NCBI RefSeq assembly: GCF_900105155.1
Contig: NZ_LT629762.1
Location: 930,001 to 994,000 of the forward strand
Origin: Pseudomonas prosekii
Lineage (GTDB): Bacteria; Pseudomonadota; Gammaproteobacteria; Pseudomonadales; Pseudomonadaceae
Length of the DNA stretch: 64,000 nucleotides
Reading direction: 5' to 3'
The notes beneath the pieces were generated by a model, which did not search any database, was not told the DNA's origin, and saw only the letters and a program-made list of their open reading frames with translations. Below, piece by piece: positions 17,236-27,028 of this stretch. The number at the start of each line of letters is the position of its first letter. Within the stretch, counting starts at the first letter, position 1. Both the position numbers and the translations under genes were made by a program.

Positions 17236-18096
17236 ATGAACACTCCGCTCGTGATTCGCCCCCGCGCCGAAGATGTCGAAGGTCAGCCGATTCTTCGTCC
17301 ATTACCCTCAGCCAAATGCCGCAGTGTCGGGCCTTTCGTGTTTTTCGATCACATGCTCGAAACCCGCTATCCGCCGGGCCGCGGCATGAACATCCGCCAA
17401 CATCCACACATTGGTCTGTCGACTCTCACCTATTTGTTTGTTGGGCAACTCCAGCACAAGGACAGCCTCGGCTCCGATCAGGTGGTGGACGCCGGGGACG
17501 TCAGCTGGATGACGGCTGGCAGCGCGATTGCGCATGTCGAGCGCACGCCGCAAGCGCTGCAGGAAAGCGGGTTTTCGATGCATGGCTTGCAGGTTTGGCT
17601 GGCGTCGCCCAAGGAGCACGAGCAGGGTCCGGGGCATTACAGCCATCACCCGGCAGCGACGTTGCCGGTCAGCGATAACCTTGGGGTGAAGATTCGGATG
17701 ATTGCCGGGTCAGGCTTTTGCCTGGAATCGCCGGTGCCAGTGCTTTCTCCTACGCTGTACGCGGAACTGCACCTGCAGACCGCGACGACTTTGTTGATCC
17801 CGACCGAGCATGAAGAGCGCGCGCTGTATGTGCTGGACGGTGAAGTGCAGCTGGATGGCGAGGCGGTTGAAGCGCATTCGCTGGTGGTGTTGCCGACGGG
17901 TGAAGAGATGACGTTGTTCGCCGAGAGCGATTGCCATGCGGTGCTGTTTGGCGGCGCTGCGCTGGACGGGCCACGGCGGATCAACTGGAATTTTGTTGCG
18001 AGCGATCCGGCCGCGATCGATGAAGCGCGGCGGCGCTGGGCGGCCGGGGATTGGCCGACGGTGCCGGGGGAAAGCGAGCGGATTGAGTTGCCGTGA
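17236..18096 (+). CDS. Pirin family protein
   Basis: A 286-residue bicupin. Metal ligands of the N-terminal cupin are visible: HPHIGLSTLTYLF (two His) and SAIAHVERTP (His and Glu). The pirin C-terminal domain starts near residue 170 and includes ERALYVLDGEVQLDG. Bacterial pirins have quercetinase or regulatory roles; which applies here is unknown. Codon use and GC match the neighbours. Confidence 0.92.
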   Translation: MNTPLVIRPRAEDVEGQPILRPLPSAKCRSVGPFVFFDHMLETRYPPGRGMNIRQHPHIGLSTLTYLFVGQLQHKDSLGSDQVVDAGDVSWMTAGSAIAHVERTPQALQESGFSMHGLQVWLASPKEHEQGPGHYSHHPAATLPVSDNLGVKIRMIAGSGFCLESPVPVLSPTLYAELHLQTATTLLIPTEHEERALYVLDGEVQLDGEAVEAHSLVVLPTGEEMTLFAESDCHAVLFGGAALDGPRRINWNFVASDPAAIDEARRRWAAGDWPTVPGESERIELP

Positions 18097-18118
18097 GATC
18101 GTCGGCGCCGGTTAGTGC

Positions 18119-18238
18119 GCCATCGCGAGCAGGCTTGCTCCGAGATGGGGTGTCAATGACATTGCCTTCGCGGGCAAGCCTCGCTCCTACGGGGGAATGC
18201 ATTCCAGGGTAGGAATGAGCCTGCTCGCGATGAGGCCG
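18119..18238. repeat. Cluster of three REP elements of two types
   Basis: A TCGCGAGCAGGCTTGCTCC element, then TTCGCGGGCAAGCCTCGCTC (the GCGGGCAAGCC type), then an inverted AGGAATGAGCCTGCTCGCGA. The outer two can pair imperfectly; the middle one is of the type found in the gcl region. It looks like a decayed REPIN with a second-type REP between its arms. Confidence 0.85.
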
Positions 18239-18293
18239 GCACTGACGCCGATACAGTGAAATCCCTGCGCGAAAAGCGCCCAAGGGCAGAAAC

Positions 18294-18322
18294 AAAAAAA
18301 CCCGCCGAAGCGGGTTTTTTTC
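18294..18322 (-). terminator. Rho-independent terminator of htpG
   Basis: AACCCGC/GCGGGTT stem with GAA loop and A/T runs on both sides, so it can work in both directions between the convergent pirin and htpG genes. Confidence 0.92.
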
Positions 18323-18332
18323 TGCAGCTCGG

Positions 18333-20237
18333 TTAAACCGACAGTTCAACCAACAGCTTGTTGAGACGGCGCACGTAGGCTGCCGGGTCTTTCAAGCTGT
18401 CGCCGGCCGCCAGGGCCGCTTGATCGAACAGGATGTGCGACAGGTCGCCGAAGCGCTCGTCGCTCTGTTCGGCGTCGAGTTTCTCGATCAGCGGATGCGC
18501 CGGGTTGAATTCGAAAATCGGCTTCGAATCCGGAACCTTCTGCCCGCTCGCTTCAAGGATCTGACGCATTTGCAGGCCCAGGTCTTGCTCGCCAATCGCG
18601 AGAATCGCCGGGGAATCGGTCAGACGATGGGAAACCCGGACTTCAGCGACGGAATCGCCCAGTGCGGTTTTCAGACGCTCAACCAGACCTTCTTTGGACT
18701 TGGCGACTTCTTCCGCAGCTTTCTTGTCCTCTTCCGAGTCCAGATTGCCGAGGTCCAGATCACCGCGCGCCACGTCGACAAAGCTCTTGCCGTCGAAATC
18801 GCTGAGGTAGCTCATCAGCCACTCGTCGATGCGGTCGGTCAGCAGCAGCACTTCGATGCCTTTCTTGCGGAAGACTTCCAGGTGCGGGCTGTTTTTGACT
18901 TGCGCGTAGGTCTCGCCGGTCAGGTAGTAGATCTTGTCCTGACCTTCCTTGGCGCGAGCCAGGTAATCGGCCAGACCGACCACTTGCTCGCCTTCTTCGC
19001 CCTGAGTGGAGGCAAAACGCAGCAGGCCGGCGATTTTTTCCTTGTTGGCGAAATCTTCTGCCGGGCCTTCTTTCATGACCTGACCGAAGTTTTTCCAGAA
19101 GCCTTTGTATTGCTCAGGCTCGTTCTTCGCCAGTTTTTCCAGCATGTCGAGAACACGCTTGGTCAGCGCCGATTTCATCGAATCGATGATCGGGTCTTTC
19201 TGCAGGATTTCCCGCGACACGTTCAGCGACAAGTCGTTGGAATCGACCACGCCTTTGATGAAGCGCAGGTACAGCGGCAGGAACGACTCGGCCTGATCCA
19301 TCACGAACACGCGTTGCACGTACAGCTTCAGGCCTTTCGGCGCTTCACGCTGGTACAGGTCGAACGGCGCACGGGTCGGCACGTAGAGCAGCGAGCTGTA
19401 TTCGAGCTTGCCTTCGACCTTGTTGTGGCTCCAGCTCAGCGGATTTTCGAAATCGTGAGCGATGTGTTTGTAGAACTCCTGGTATTCCTCGTCCTTGATC
19501 TCGGTGCGAGGACGGGTCCACAGGGCGCTGGCACGGTTGACGGTTTCCCACTCAACGGCTGGCTGCTCTTCGCCTTCAGCGGCAGCCACTTCTTTCGGCA
19601 GCTCGATCGGCAAAGCGATGTGGTCGGAGTATTTCTTGATGATGTTGCGCAGACGGTAGCCGTCAGCGAACTCGTCTTCACCGGATTTCAGGTGCAGAAC
19701 GATGCGGGTGCCACGCTCAGCCTTCTCGACGGTGGCCACTTCGAAGTCGCCCTCGCCTTTCGACGACCAGTGCACGCCTTCGCTCGCAGCAGCGCCGGCA
19801 CGACGGCTGAACACGTCAACCTTGTCGGCAACGATGAATGCAGAGTAGAAACCGACGCCGAACTGACCGATCAGGTGCGAATCCTTCTTCTGATCGCCGG
19901 ACAGGTGTTTCATGAAATCAGCGGTGCCGGACTTGGCGATGGTGCCCAAGTGGGTGATCGCGTCTTCGCGGCTCATGCCGATGCCGTTGTCTTCGAGGGT
20001 GACGGTTTTCGCGTCTTTGTCGAAGCTCACACGGATTTTCAGTTCAGCGCCACCTTCCAGCAACTCAGGCTTGGACAGGGCTTCGAAGCGTAATTTGTCG
20101 ACAGCGTCAGAGGCGTTCGAGATCAATTCGCGAAGGAAAATTTCCTTGTTGGAATACAGCGAATGGATCATGAGGTGCAGCAGTTGCTTCACCTCGGTCT
20201 GGAAGCCCAGGGTTTCCTTTTGAGTTTCCACACTCAT
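18333..20237 (-). CDS. htpG: Molecular chaperone HtpG (Hsp90)
   Basis: A 634-residue cytosolic Hsp90. The N-terminal GHKL ATPase shows [29 protein letters not shown] and [15 protein letters not shown]. The middle domain carries the catalytic-loop region [11 protein letters not shown], and the C-terminal dimerisation domain ends in [11 protein letters not shown] without the eukaryotic MEEVD. Start MSVETQKE at 20235-20237; an ATG six bases upstream with GGAG four bases before it is an alternative. A heat-shock-type promoter lies upstream, partly within the end of the thioesterase gene. Confidence 0.97.
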   Translation of the reverse strand: MSVETQKETLGFQTEVKQLLHLMIHSLYSNKEIFLRELISNASDAVDKLRFEALSKPELLEGGAELKIRVSFDKDAKTVTLEDNGIGMSREDAITHLGTIAKSGTADFMKHLSGDQKKDSHLIGQFGVGFYSAFIVADKVDVFSRRAGAAASEGVHWSSKGEGDFEVATVEKAERGTRIVLHLKSGEDEFADGYRLRNIIKKYSDHIALPIELPKEVAAAEGEEQPAVEWETVNRASALWTRPRTEIKDEEYQEFYKHIAHDFENPLSWSHNKVEGKLEYSSLLYVPTRAPFDLYQREAPKGLKLYVQRVFVMDQAESFLPLYLRFIKGVVDSNDLSLNVSREILQKDPIIDSMKSALTKRVLDMLEKLAKNEPEQYKGFWKNFGQVMKEGPAEDFANKEKIAGLLRFASTQGEEGEQVVGLADYLARAKEGQDKIYYLTGETYAQVKNSPHLEVFRKKGIEVLLLTDRIDEWLMSYLSDFDGKSFVDVARGDLDLGNLDSEEDKKAAEEVAKSKEGLVERLKTALGDSVAEVRVSHRLTDSPAILAIGEQDLGLQMRQILEASGQKVPDSKPIFEFNPAHPLIEKLDAEQSDERFGDLSHILFDQAALAAGDSLKDPAAYVRRLNKLLVELSV

Positions 20238-20303
20238 GGTCATCAAACTCCAATCAGATGGCAGTGGCCGCGACCTTCAGGGTCGACGGCGGGTTGTCAT
20301 CAG

Positions 20304-20333
20304 AGTTTGGGGCTGAGTTCAGGATTTCAAGGG
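20304..20333 (-). promoter_or_regulatory. Candidate sigma-32 heat-shock promoter of htpG
   Basis: Minus strand: CCCTTGAAA (20325-20333), 12-nt spacer, CCCCAAACT (20304-20312). This is close to the CTTGAAA / CCCCATNT consensus. The -35 element lies inside the last codons of the upstream PaaI gene, so htpG can be induced independently of that gene. Confidence 0.7.
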
Positions 20334-20771
20334 CTCTTCGATTTTGAAATGCCCGCGCGCGGTGGCAATCGGCTCGGCTTCGGTGCTTTGCCACGCCGTA
20401 ACCGCCACATTCGCCACGCGCCGGCCCTGCCGACACACCTGGCAACGCGCCCAGGTATCGCGAAACTGCCCGGCGCGCAGGTAATCGAGGGAAAAGTCGA
20501 TGATCTTCGGCACACCCGGCGAACCGGTAAAAATCAGCAAATGCAACGCCGCCGACAGCTCCATGAACCCGGCAATCACCCCGCCATGGATTGCCGGTAA
20601 TAAAGGGTTACCAATATTGTCCTTGTTCGCCGGCAAACGAAACAGCAGCTCATCGCCGACCCGCGAGCATTCAATCCCAATCAGCTTGGCGTAGGGAATC
20701 AGGTGCAGCAGCGAAGCGTAGTCGCCCTGCTCGTGCGCTTGCTGCAGTTGCTCCTTGAACGAATCGCTCAT
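20319..20771 (-). CDS. PaaI family (hotdog-fold) thioesterase, copy 1
   Basis: A 150-residue hotdog protein. The core helix motif GNPLLPAIHGGVIAGFMELSA carries HGG and the Glu/Asp region of PaaI-type acyl-CoA thioesterases; IIDFSLDYLRAGQFRDTWARC forms the following strands. Its start ATG overlaps the stop of copy 2 (ATGA), so the two are coupled and may form a heteromer. Substrate unknown. Confidence 0.88.
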   Translation of the reverse strand: MSDSFKEQLQQAHEQGDYASLLHLIPYAKLIGIECSRVGDELLFRLPANKDNIGNPLLPAIHGGVIAGFMELSAALHLLIFTGSPGVPKIIDFSLDYLRAGQFRDTWARCQVCRQGRRVANVAVTAWQSTEAEPIATARGHFKIEEPLKS

Positions 20772-21244
20772 TTCTTCTCCCCTGCAACCACACCGCCGAA
20801 GCCTTTAGTGCCCTTGATGCCTTTGCCCATGCGCATGAAGGTGCCGACGACATGCGCGATGGGCTGCTCGGAATCGTCCTGATAAGCAAAACCTCGAGCG
20901 AAGATCACGTCGGTGGTCACCCGATAACATTGGGCGAAACCGTAGACATCTTTATGCGGTTCGGCGGCGTGCATGTAGTCGATGCGCAGATCGAGGGTCG
21001 GGCACACTTCGAATTCCGGCAACACGCACAACGTCGACATGCCGCACGCGGTGTCCATCAGCGAGGTCAACGCGCCGCCGTGAATGACTCCGGTTTGTGG
21101 ATTGCCGACGATTTGCGGGCTGTAAGGAAGGACTACCGTTAGTCCATCTTCACTGGCGCTGTGCACGCGCAAACCGAGTACCTGGCAGTGTCTCAATGCT
21201 GATAAAAAGCGCGTCGCACGCTCAAAAACGGGGTTTTCGGCCAT
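20768..21244 (-). CDS. PaaI family (hotdog-fold) thioesterase, copy 2
   Basis: A 158-residue hotdog protein with GNPQTGVIHGGALTSLMDTACG (HGG and catalytic-position Asp) and LDLRIDYMHAAEP. Start MAENPVF at 21242-21244; the frame is open further upstream but without homology. First gene of a two-gene thioesterase operon running towards htpG. It is a divergent paralogue of copy 1 (shared HGG and DYLR/DYMH blocks). Confidence 0.88.
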   Translation of the reverse strand: MAENPVFERATRFLSALRHCQVLGLRVHSASEDGLTVVLPYSPQIVGNPQTGVIHGGALTSLMDTACGMSTLCVLPEFEVCPTLDLRIDYMHAAEPHKDVYGFAQCYRVTTDVIFARGFAYQDDSEQPIAHVVGTFMRMGKGIKGTKGFGGVVAGEKK

Positions 21245-21401
21245 TTGAGGAAAACTCTTTTTAGTTCGCTGGTAAAGCGTCGGTGGGTGCTGTAAAAGTT
21301 CCGCCGGATAAAAACTTATATATCTGTGTGAAATGAGGAACTTATCGCTGACGCCTGAGCTCGAAAGGCCAGTAGATAATATCCATAAGGAGATACACCC
21401 C

Positions 21402-21671
21402 ATGCGTAAGACTTTAGCTATTGCCTTGATGTTGACCGCTTCCCTCGGTCTCGCTGCTTGCGATAAAAAATCCGAGGACAAAGCTCAAGATGCCAACCAA
21501 CATGCTGAGCAAGCTCAGGAAAAAATGAACGAAGCTCAGGATAAAGTGAACGACGCGGCGAAAGAAAACGCCGAAGCCGCCAAAGATCAGGCTGAATCGA
21601 ACAAAGCTGCCGCTCAGGAAGGCACTGCCCCTGTAGCTCCAGCCGCTCCAGTAGAAGCACCTAAAAACTAA
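21402..21671 (+). CDS. Small coiled-coil lipoprotein
   Basis: An 89-residue lipoprotein with signal LGLAAC (Cys 20). The mature part is a charged Ala/Glu/Lys/Gln helix (AEQAQEKMNEAQDKVNDAA) with near-heptad spacing, ending in a Pro/Ala tail. It recalls Lpp- or OprI-like envelope spacers but has no C-terminal Lys for peptidoglycan attachment except the KN end. AAGGAG lies before the ATG, and a terminator follows. Function unknown. Confidence 0.82.
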   Translation: MRKTLAIALMLTASLGLAACDKKSEDKAQDANQHAEQAQEKMNEAQDKVNDAAKENAEAAKDQAESNKAAAQEGTAPVAPAAPVEAPKN

Positions 21672-21689
21672 GTCGTTTTTAGCGTGATA

Positions 21690-21721
21690 AAAGAAAACCC
21701 GCCTAGTGCGGGTTTTCTTTT
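21690..21721 (+). terminator. Rho-independent terminator, bidirectional
   Basis: AAAACCCGC/GCGGGTTTT stem with CTAGT loop and flanking A and T runs, between the convergent lipoprotein and MAPEG genes. Confidence 0.92.
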
Positions 21722-21738
21722 GCCTGTTATTTGTCGTG

Positions 21739-22140
21739 TTAGAGCAACACCGTTCTAAAAGTCGGACTAATCATCAGCAACAACGAACAGATCAAGCCGA
21801 CCAGCCATACCAGGCTGCGCTGCCACGCCAGATCGCCCCAATAGCACAGCAAGTAGATGATGCGTGCAATCACAAAGATGATTGCCAGTGAATCAATCAG
21901 CCATCCCGCCGTTTGCGTGGTATGCGCCATCAGCACACCGACGGCAAACAGAATAAACGCTTCAATACTGTTTTGATGCGCCGCCAGTGCGCGAGCGCCG
22001 AAACCGGTCAGTTGCGCCTGTTGCTGACGCGGCAGATTGTTGTTGTAACCGCCCTGCTCTTTCATGGCTTTGGCCACGGGCATACGCGCTACATAAATCA
22101 GCAGTGCGCTGATAAACACACACCAGAACGGAATACTCAT
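21739..22140 (-). CDS. MAPEG family membrane protein
   Basis: A 133-residue protein with four hydrophobic segments and the MAPEG block GFGARALAAHQNSIEAFILFAVGVLMAH (charged and His residues in helix 2). Eukaryotic relatives are glutathione-dependent membrane enzymes; bacterial substrates are mostly unknown. The ATG at 22138-22140 overlaps the stop of the DUF599 gene by one base (TGATG), so the two are coupled. Confidence 0.9.
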   Translation of the reverse strand: MSIPFWCVFISALLIYVARMPVAKAMKEQGGYNNNLPRQQQAQLTGFGARALAAHQNSIEAFILFAVGVLMAHTTQTAGWLIDSLAIIFVIARIIYLLCYWGDLAWQRSLVWLVGLICSLLLMISPTFRTVLL

Positions 22141-22877
22141 CAAGCGGCCTCTTTATTGGCGTCGGGCAAGGGTGCCTCTGTAGGGGTATAGACCATCACG
22201 TCGAGAACGTCGGAATGAAACTCGCGACGGTATAACACCAACACCACGCCGGTGCTCATCAACATGAATAACCACGGGCTGACGAACCACGCCAGCATGG
22301 TCATGCCGAAGTAATAGGAACGCAGGCCGAAGTTGAACTGGTTGGCGGCCATCGAGATTACCCGCGCTGCGCGTGCGGCAAAGGCTTTGCGCTCCTGCTC
22401 GGAAACATGTCGCTCGCCGATCATCGGCGCCGAGCCGACGAGGATCGCGGCGAAGTTGTATTGGCGCATGCACCAACTGAAGGTGAAAAACGCGTAGACG
22501 AACACCATCGCCAGGCACAGCAATTTGATCTCGGACATGCCTTGCGAGGCCTGCTGCACCATCGGTATGTCGGCGAGTAGCGACACTGCGCGCTCGGAGG
22601 CGCCGAGCACGGTGAGAATACCGGCGAGGATAATCAGGGTGCTTGAGGCGAAGAACGAGGCGTTGCGCTCCAGGTTGCCGATCACACTGGCGTCGGCGAT
22701 GCGGTTGTCGCGCAGGAGCATTCGGCGCATCCAGTCTTCGCGGTACAGGTGCAGCACGCTGGCCAGGCACGCGGTGTCGCGGCCCTTCCACGTCGCGTAT
22801 CGGGTATAGCCGCCCCAGCAGATGACAAACCACAACGCGGCGAGCAGATGGATCAGGTTGGCGTGGATGAACGACAT
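22140..22877 (-). CDS. DUF599 domain-containing membrane protein
   Basis: A 245-residue membrane protein with about four to five helices. It opens with a hydrophobic helix (LIHLLAALWFVICWGGYTRY) and has a conserved NRIADASVIGNLERNASFFASSTLIILAGIL segment typical of DUF599. Function unknown. It is first in a two-gene unit with MAPEG, and its upstream region holds a REPIN separating it from brnQ. Confidence 0.88.
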   Translation of the reverse strand: MSFIHANLIHLLAALWFVICWGGYTRYATWKGRDTACLASVLHLYREDWMRRMLLRDNRIADASVIGNLERNASFFASSTLIILAGILTVLGASERAVSLLADIPMVQQASQGMSEIKLLCLAMVFVYAFFTFSWCMRQYNFAAILVGSAPMIGERHVSEQERKAFAARAARVISMAANQFNFGLRSYYFGMTMLAWFVSPWLFMLMSTGVVLVLYRREFHSDVLDVMVYTPTEAPLPDANKEAA

Positions 22878-22911
22878 GCAGGTCCTTGTGATGTATTGGG
22901 TAACGGCAAAA

Positions 22912-23003
22912 CTGTGGGAGCGAGCTTGCTCGCGATAGCGGACTTTCAGTCAACATCGCTATTGGATGTTATGCACTCATCGCGAGCAAGCTCGCTCCCA
23001 CAT
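22912..23003. repeat. REPIN (inverted REP pair)
   Basis: GGGAGCGAGCTTGCTCGCGA and its inverse around a spacer with AACATCGCTATTGGATGTTA. It sits upstream of the DUF599 gene and after the brnQ terminator. Confidence 0.92.
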
Positions 23004-23062
23004 GGAGTTTGGGTAGTGCTTCGACGTTGGATGGTGGGAAAAGACACTGCCTCAGGCGCATA

Positions 23063-23097
23063 AAAAATGCCCCGTATCGATTGATACGGGGCATTTC
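23063..23097 (-). terminator. Rho-independent terminator of brnQ
   Basis: AAATGCCCCGTATC pairs with GATACGGGGCATTT, a 14-bp stem with a 4-nt loop, about 40 bp after the stop; on the minus strand it ends in TTTTTTA. Confidence 0.92.
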
Positions 23098-23136
23098 TGT
23101 TTTAACCGATGACCCGCTCGTGGCGGGCGCTCAGGT

Positions 23137-24450
23137 TCAGGCCAACGCTTCGGCGCGCTTGCCGAGCATGCGATCGCACACGGCTGCGACCACCAGGGTC
23201 ATCACCGACGGCACCAGCCACGCCAGGCCTTGCTCGCTCAGCGGCAAGTGAGTCAGTTGCGCCGGCATCCAGTCCGCCAGACCTGCGCCTTTCAGCGCGT
23301 CGATCAGGCCGAAGATGAACGACACCAGCATTACCGGGCCAACGATGCGCCCCTGTTCGCGCCAGAAGTCTTTGCAGAAGCTCAGCGCGACCAGGACGAT
23401 GCACGGCGGATAGATCGCGGTCAGCACCGGGATCGAGAACGCGATCAGCTTGGTCAGGCCCAGGTTGGAGACAAACAGCGAGAACACCGCGAGGATAATG
23501 ACCAATGTCTTGTAGGACAGTGGCAGCACCCGGCTGAAGTATTCGGCGCAAGCGCAGGTCAGGCCAACGGCTGTAACCAGACATGCCAACGAAATCAGCA
23601 CAGCGAGGAAGCCGCTGCCCAGCGAACCGAAGGTGTGTTGCACGTAAGCGTGCAGCACTGCCGCGCCATTGGCAGCACCGGCAGCGACTTCGTGGCTGCC
23701 CGAACCAAGACGGAACAGGCTGACGTAAACCAGCGCCAGACCGACGCCGGCAATCATCCCGGCGATGATCGCGTAACGGGTGATCAGCGCTGGCGACTCG
23801 ACGCCACGCGAGCGGATCGCGTTGACGATGACGATGCCGAACACCAATGCGCCCAGGGTATCCATGGTCAGGTAACCATTGATGAAACCTTGGGAGAACG
23901 GCGCCGCGACGTATTCAGGCGTGGCCGTGCCAATGTCACCGGCCGGCAGCGCAAACGCCGCAATGCCGAGAACGGCCAGGGCAATAATCTTCAGCGGTGC
24001 GAGGAAACGTCCTACGGTGTCGAGCAGTCGACCCGGATAGAGCGAAATGAAGAACACCAGCAGGAAGTACACCGAGCTGTAGAGGAACAGCGCCAACGGG
24101 CTCTCGCCGGTCAGGGGCGCCAGGCCCACTTCGAACGACACCGTGGCGGTGCGCGGGGTGGCGAACAACGGGCCGACCGCCAGGTAGCACGCAGCGGCGA
24201 GAATGCCGCCGGCGATTTTACCGATCGGGCTGCTCAAGGCATCCATTGCACCGCCAACCTTGGCCAGCGCGACCACGGTGATCACTGGCAAACCGACTGC
24301 GGTGATCAGGAAACCCAGCGCCGCCATCCAGACATGAGGCCCGGACTGCAAACCGACGATAGGCGGGAAGATGATATTGCCGGCCCCGACGAACAGGGCA
24401 AACGTCATAAAACCAAGTGCCAGAATGTCCTGGCCTTTCAACACTTTCAT
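23137..24450 (-). CDS. brnQ: Branched-chain amino acid carrier BrnQ (LIVCS family)
   Basis: A 437-residue, 12-helix sodium- or proton-coupled symporter for Leu, Ile and Val. Signature at the N-terminus: [21 protein letters not shown], then [23 protein letters not shown]. Its position beside sucD matches the braB locus of P. aeruginosa, so braB may be the better name. Monocistronic, with a terminator downstream and a small hairpin in the leader. Confidence 0.95.
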   Translation of the reverse strand: MKVLKGQDILALGFMTFALFVGAGNIIFPPIVGLQSGPHVWMAALGFLITAVGLPVITVVALAKVGGAMDALSSPIGKIAGGILAAACYLAVGPLFATPRTATVSFEVGLAPLTGESPLALFLYSSVYFLLVFFISLYPGRLLDTVGRFLAPLKIIALAVLGIAAFALPAGDIGTATPEYVAAPFSQGFINGYLTMDTLGALVFGIVIVNAIRSRGVESPALITRYAIIAGMIAGVGLALVYVSLFRLGSGSHEVAAGAANGAAVLHAYVQHTFGSLGSGFLAVLISLACLVTAVGLTCACAEYFSRVLPLSYKTLVIILAVFSLFVSNLGLTKLIAFSIPVLTAIYPPCIVLVALSFCKDFWREQGRIVGPVMLVSFIFGLIDALKGAGLADWMPAQLTHLPLSEQGLAWLVPSVMTLVVAAVCDRMLGKRAEALA

Positions 24451-24691
24451 TAAGGAAATACCACACTACTGAATCGGAATTTAGAGAGGGATTTCCCTTG
24501 TGGGTGAGGGAAATGCTGTCGATCCGCATAGGGCCGACCCGTTCAGCGCGTAGCTGCCTTGTGGGCTGCGGGCGCAAAAATGGCTGCTAGCCTAACGAAT
24601 TTGCCTGACAAACGCACTGTTAGAGGGCGAACATTCCGATACGCGACATTGCGATGTCGCGTTTACGTATTTTAATTACCCGCACAAGGAC

Positions 24692-24824
24692 CTGTGGCGA
24701 GGGGGCTTGCCCCCGTTCGGCTGCGCAGCAGTCGCAACCGAACAGATGGATCTGCCTGAGGTAACGCGATCTTCGGTTTCGGGGTTGCTCTGCAACCCAA
24801 CGGCGGCGAGCCCCCTCGCCGCAG
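24692..24824. repeat. REP pair of the GAGGGGGCTTGCCCCCG type
   Basis: CTGTGGCGAGGGGGCTTGCC on the left and an imperfect inverted copy GGCGAGCCCCCTCGCCGCAG on the right, with further partial complementarity inside (GTTCGGCTGCGCAGCAGTCG). This family is distinct from the main GAGCGAGCTTGCTCGC elements and is the only clear copy in the window. Confidence 0.85.
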
Positions 24825-24850
24825 GAGCCGGGCGAAACCCCGGAAACGAC

Positions 24851-24876
24851 AAAGGCCACCCGAAGGTGGCCTTTGT
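24851..24876 (-). terminator. Rho-independent terminator of the sdh-suc cluster
   Basis: AAAGGCCACC/GGTGGCCTTT stem with CGAA loop, about 30 bp after the sucD stop. Confidence 0.9.
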
Positions 24877-24904
24877 TTGGTGAAGCGTCAGCTAAGCGCG
24901 AGGC

Positions 24905-25786
24905 TTACTTGACAGCCCAACCGGTCAGCTCGGACAAAGCCTTGCCGATGTCTGCCAGCGAACGCACGGTTTTCACGCCTGCGTCTTCCAGGGCAGCAAA
25001 CTTCTCGTCTGCAGTGCCCTTGCCGCCAGAGATGATTGCGCCAGCATGGCCCATGCGCTTGCCCGCAGGGGCAGTCACACCAGCGATGTAGGAAACAACC
25101 GGCTTGGTCACGTGTGCCTTGATGTAGGCAGCCGCTTCTTCTTCAGCCGAACCGCCGATCTCACCGATCATTACGATCGCTTCGGTCTTCGGGTCTTCCT
25201 GGAACAGCTTCAGGATGTCGATGAAGTTCGAACCCGGGATCGGGTCACCGCCGATGCCGACGCAAGTCGACTGACCGAAACCGGCGTCAGTAGTCTGCTT
25301 CACAGCTTCGTAGGTCAGGGTGCCGGAACGGGAAACGATACCGACCTTGCCTGGCAAGTGAATGTGACCTGGCATGATGCCGATCTTGCATTCGCCTGGA
25401 GTGATCACGCCTGGGCAGTTAGGGCCGATCAGGACTACGCCCAGCTCGTCGCACTTAACTTTAGCGTCCAGCATGTCCAGGGTAGGAATGCCTTCGGTGA
25501 TGCAAACGATCAGCTTGATGCCGCCGAATGCCGCTTCCAGGATGGAGTCCTTGCAGAAAGGAGCTGGTACGTAGATCACGCTGGCAGTCGCGCCAGTTTG
25601 AGCAACAGCGTCTTTCACGGTGTTGAACACTGGCAGACCCAGGTGCTCGGTGCCGCCCTTGCCCGGAGTAACGCCACCGACCATCTTGGTGCCGTATTCG
25701 ATGGCTTGCTGGGTGTGGAAACTACCTTGCGAACCGGTAATACCCTGGCAGATAACTTTGGTGTCTTTATTGATCAGGACGCTCAT
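24905..25786 (-). CDS. sucD: Succinyl-CoA synthetase alpha subunit
   Basis: A 293-residue CoA-binding and phospho-histidine subunit. [18 protein letters not shown] binds CoA, and [15 protein letters not shown] holds the active-site His that is transiently phosphorylated. It works with SucC to make ATP or GTP from succinyl-CoA. Its ATG overlaps the sucC TAA by one base (TAATG), ensuring equal synthesis of the two subunits. Last gene of the cluster. Confidence 0.98.
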   Translation of the reverse strand: MSVLINKDTKVICQGITGSQGSFHTQQAIEYGTKMVGGVTPGKGGTEHLGLPVFNTVKDAVAQTGATASVIYVPAPFCKDSILEAAFGGIKLIVCITEGIPTLDMLDAKVKCDELGVVLIGPNCPGVITPGECKIGIMPGHIHLPGKVGIVSRSGTLTYEAVKQTTDAGFGQSTCVGIGGDPIPGSNFIDILKLFQEDPKTEAIVMIGEIGGSAEEEAAAYIKAHVTKPVVSYIAGVTAPAGKRMGHAGAIISGGKGTADEKFAALEDAGVKTVRSLADIGKALSELTGWAVK

Positions 25787-26952
25787 TATTTGCCCTCCGC
25801 AGCTTTGACAACTTGTTGAGCAGCGTCGGTCAGGCTGGTAGCAGCGATGATGTTCAAACCGCTTTCTGCCAGTACTTTAGCGCCCAGCTCAGCGTTGTTG
25901 CCTTCAAGGCGAACAACAACCGGGATTTTCACGCCAACTTCTTTCACTGCGCCGATGATGCCTTCGGCAATCATGTCGCAACGAACGATGCCGCCGAAGA
26001 TGTTGACCAATACTGCAGCGACGTTAGTGTCGGACAGGATGATCTTGAACGCTTCGGTAACGCGTTCTTTGGTAGCACCGCCGCCCACGTCGAGGAAGTT
26101 GGCAGGTTTGCCGCCATGCAGGTTGACGATGTCCATGGTACCCATGGCCAGGCCAGCACCGTTGACCATGCAACCGATGTTGCCTTCCAGTGCTACGTAG
26201 TTCAGTTCGAACTTGGCAGCGTGCGCTTCGCGCGGATCGTCTTGCGACGGATCGTGGAAAGTTTTCAGCTTAGGCTGACGGTACATGGCGTTGGCGTCGA
26301 TGTTGATCTTGGCGTCGAGGCAATGCAGATCGCCGTCAGCCTTGATCACCAGCGGGTTCACTTCCAGCAGAGCCAGGTCGTGATCCTTGAACAGCTTGGC
26401 CAGACCGACGAAGATCTTGGCGAACTGAGCAACTTGCTTGCCTTCCAGACCCAACTGGAATGCCAGCTCGCGACCTTGGAATGGCTGAGCGCCAACCAGT
26501 GGATCGATAGTGGCTTTCAGAATTTTTTCTGGAGTGTCGTGAGCGATTTTCTCGATGTCCACGCCACCTTCGGTGGAAGCCATGAACACGATGCGACGGC
26601 TCGAACGGTCAACGACAGCGCCCAGGTACAGCTCTTTAGCGATATCAGTGCACGACTCAACCAGGATCTTGGTGACTGGCTGGCCATTGGCGTCAGTCTG
26701 GTAAGTCACCAGACGCTTGCCCAACCACTGTTGAGCGAATGCCTTGGCGTCTTCTCTGCTGCGAACCAGCTTGACGCCGCCCGCTTTACCGCGACCACCT
26801 GCGTGAACCTGGGCTTTGACAACCCATTCGGTCCCGCCGATTTTGTCGCACGCTTCTGCTGCTGCTTCCGGGGTGTCTACGGCGAAACCCTGGGATACTG
26901 GCAGGCCGTACTCAGCGAACAGCTGCTTACCCTGATACTCGTGAAGATTCAT
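25786..26952 (-). CDS. sucC: Succinyl-CoA synthetase beta subunit (ADP-forming)
   Basis: A 388-residue ATP-grasp subunit. It opens with [19 protein letters not shown], then [17 protein letters not shown] (nucleotide binding), LEVNPLVI and [14 protein letters not shown] (succinate and subunit contacts). Full length. It follows lpdG after a 215-bp spacer that is unusually rich in hairpins. Confidence 0.98.
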   Translation of the reverse strand: MNLHEYQGKQLFAEYGLPVSQGFAVDTPEAAAEACDKIGGTEWVVKAQVHAGGRGKAGGVKLVRSREDAKAFAQQWLGKRLVTYQTDANGQPVTKILVESCTDIAKELYLGAVVDRSSRRIVFMASTEGGVDIEKIAHDTPEKILKATIDPLVGAQPFQGRELAFQLGLEGKQVAQFAKIFVGLAKLFKDHDLALLEVNPLVIKADGDLHCLDAKINIDANAMYRQPKLKTFHDPSQDDPREAHAAKFELNYVALEGNIGCMVNGAGLAMGTMDIVNLHGGKPANFLDVGGGATKERVTEAFKIILSDTNVAAVLVNIFGGIVRCDMIAEGIIGAVKEVGVKIPVVVRLEGNNAELGAKVLAESGLNIIAATSLTDAAQQVVKAAEGK

Positions 26953-27028
26953 GCTTATTACCGTCTTCGTTAGGTACTGCGCATTCGGTGCTGCACTCGT
27001 TCAAGTGCCGCACCACCTGTGACTGCTG

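Larger units (their letters stand above)
24451..24904. other. 454-bp region between brnQ and sucD
   Basis: It holds the brnQ leader, with a perfect 8-bp inverted repeat ATTTCCCT/AGGGAAAT at 24491-24514; a second-type REP pair at 24692-24824; and the sucD terminator at 24851-24876. I see no gene. A short open frame starting at 24529 overlaps brnQ out of frame and has no ribosome site. Confidence 0.6.

Noticed and set aside
24218..24577. Short gene upstream of and overlapping brnQ (starting near 24529)
   Set aside because: It overlaps brnQ out of frame, with no ribosome site and no recognisable product.
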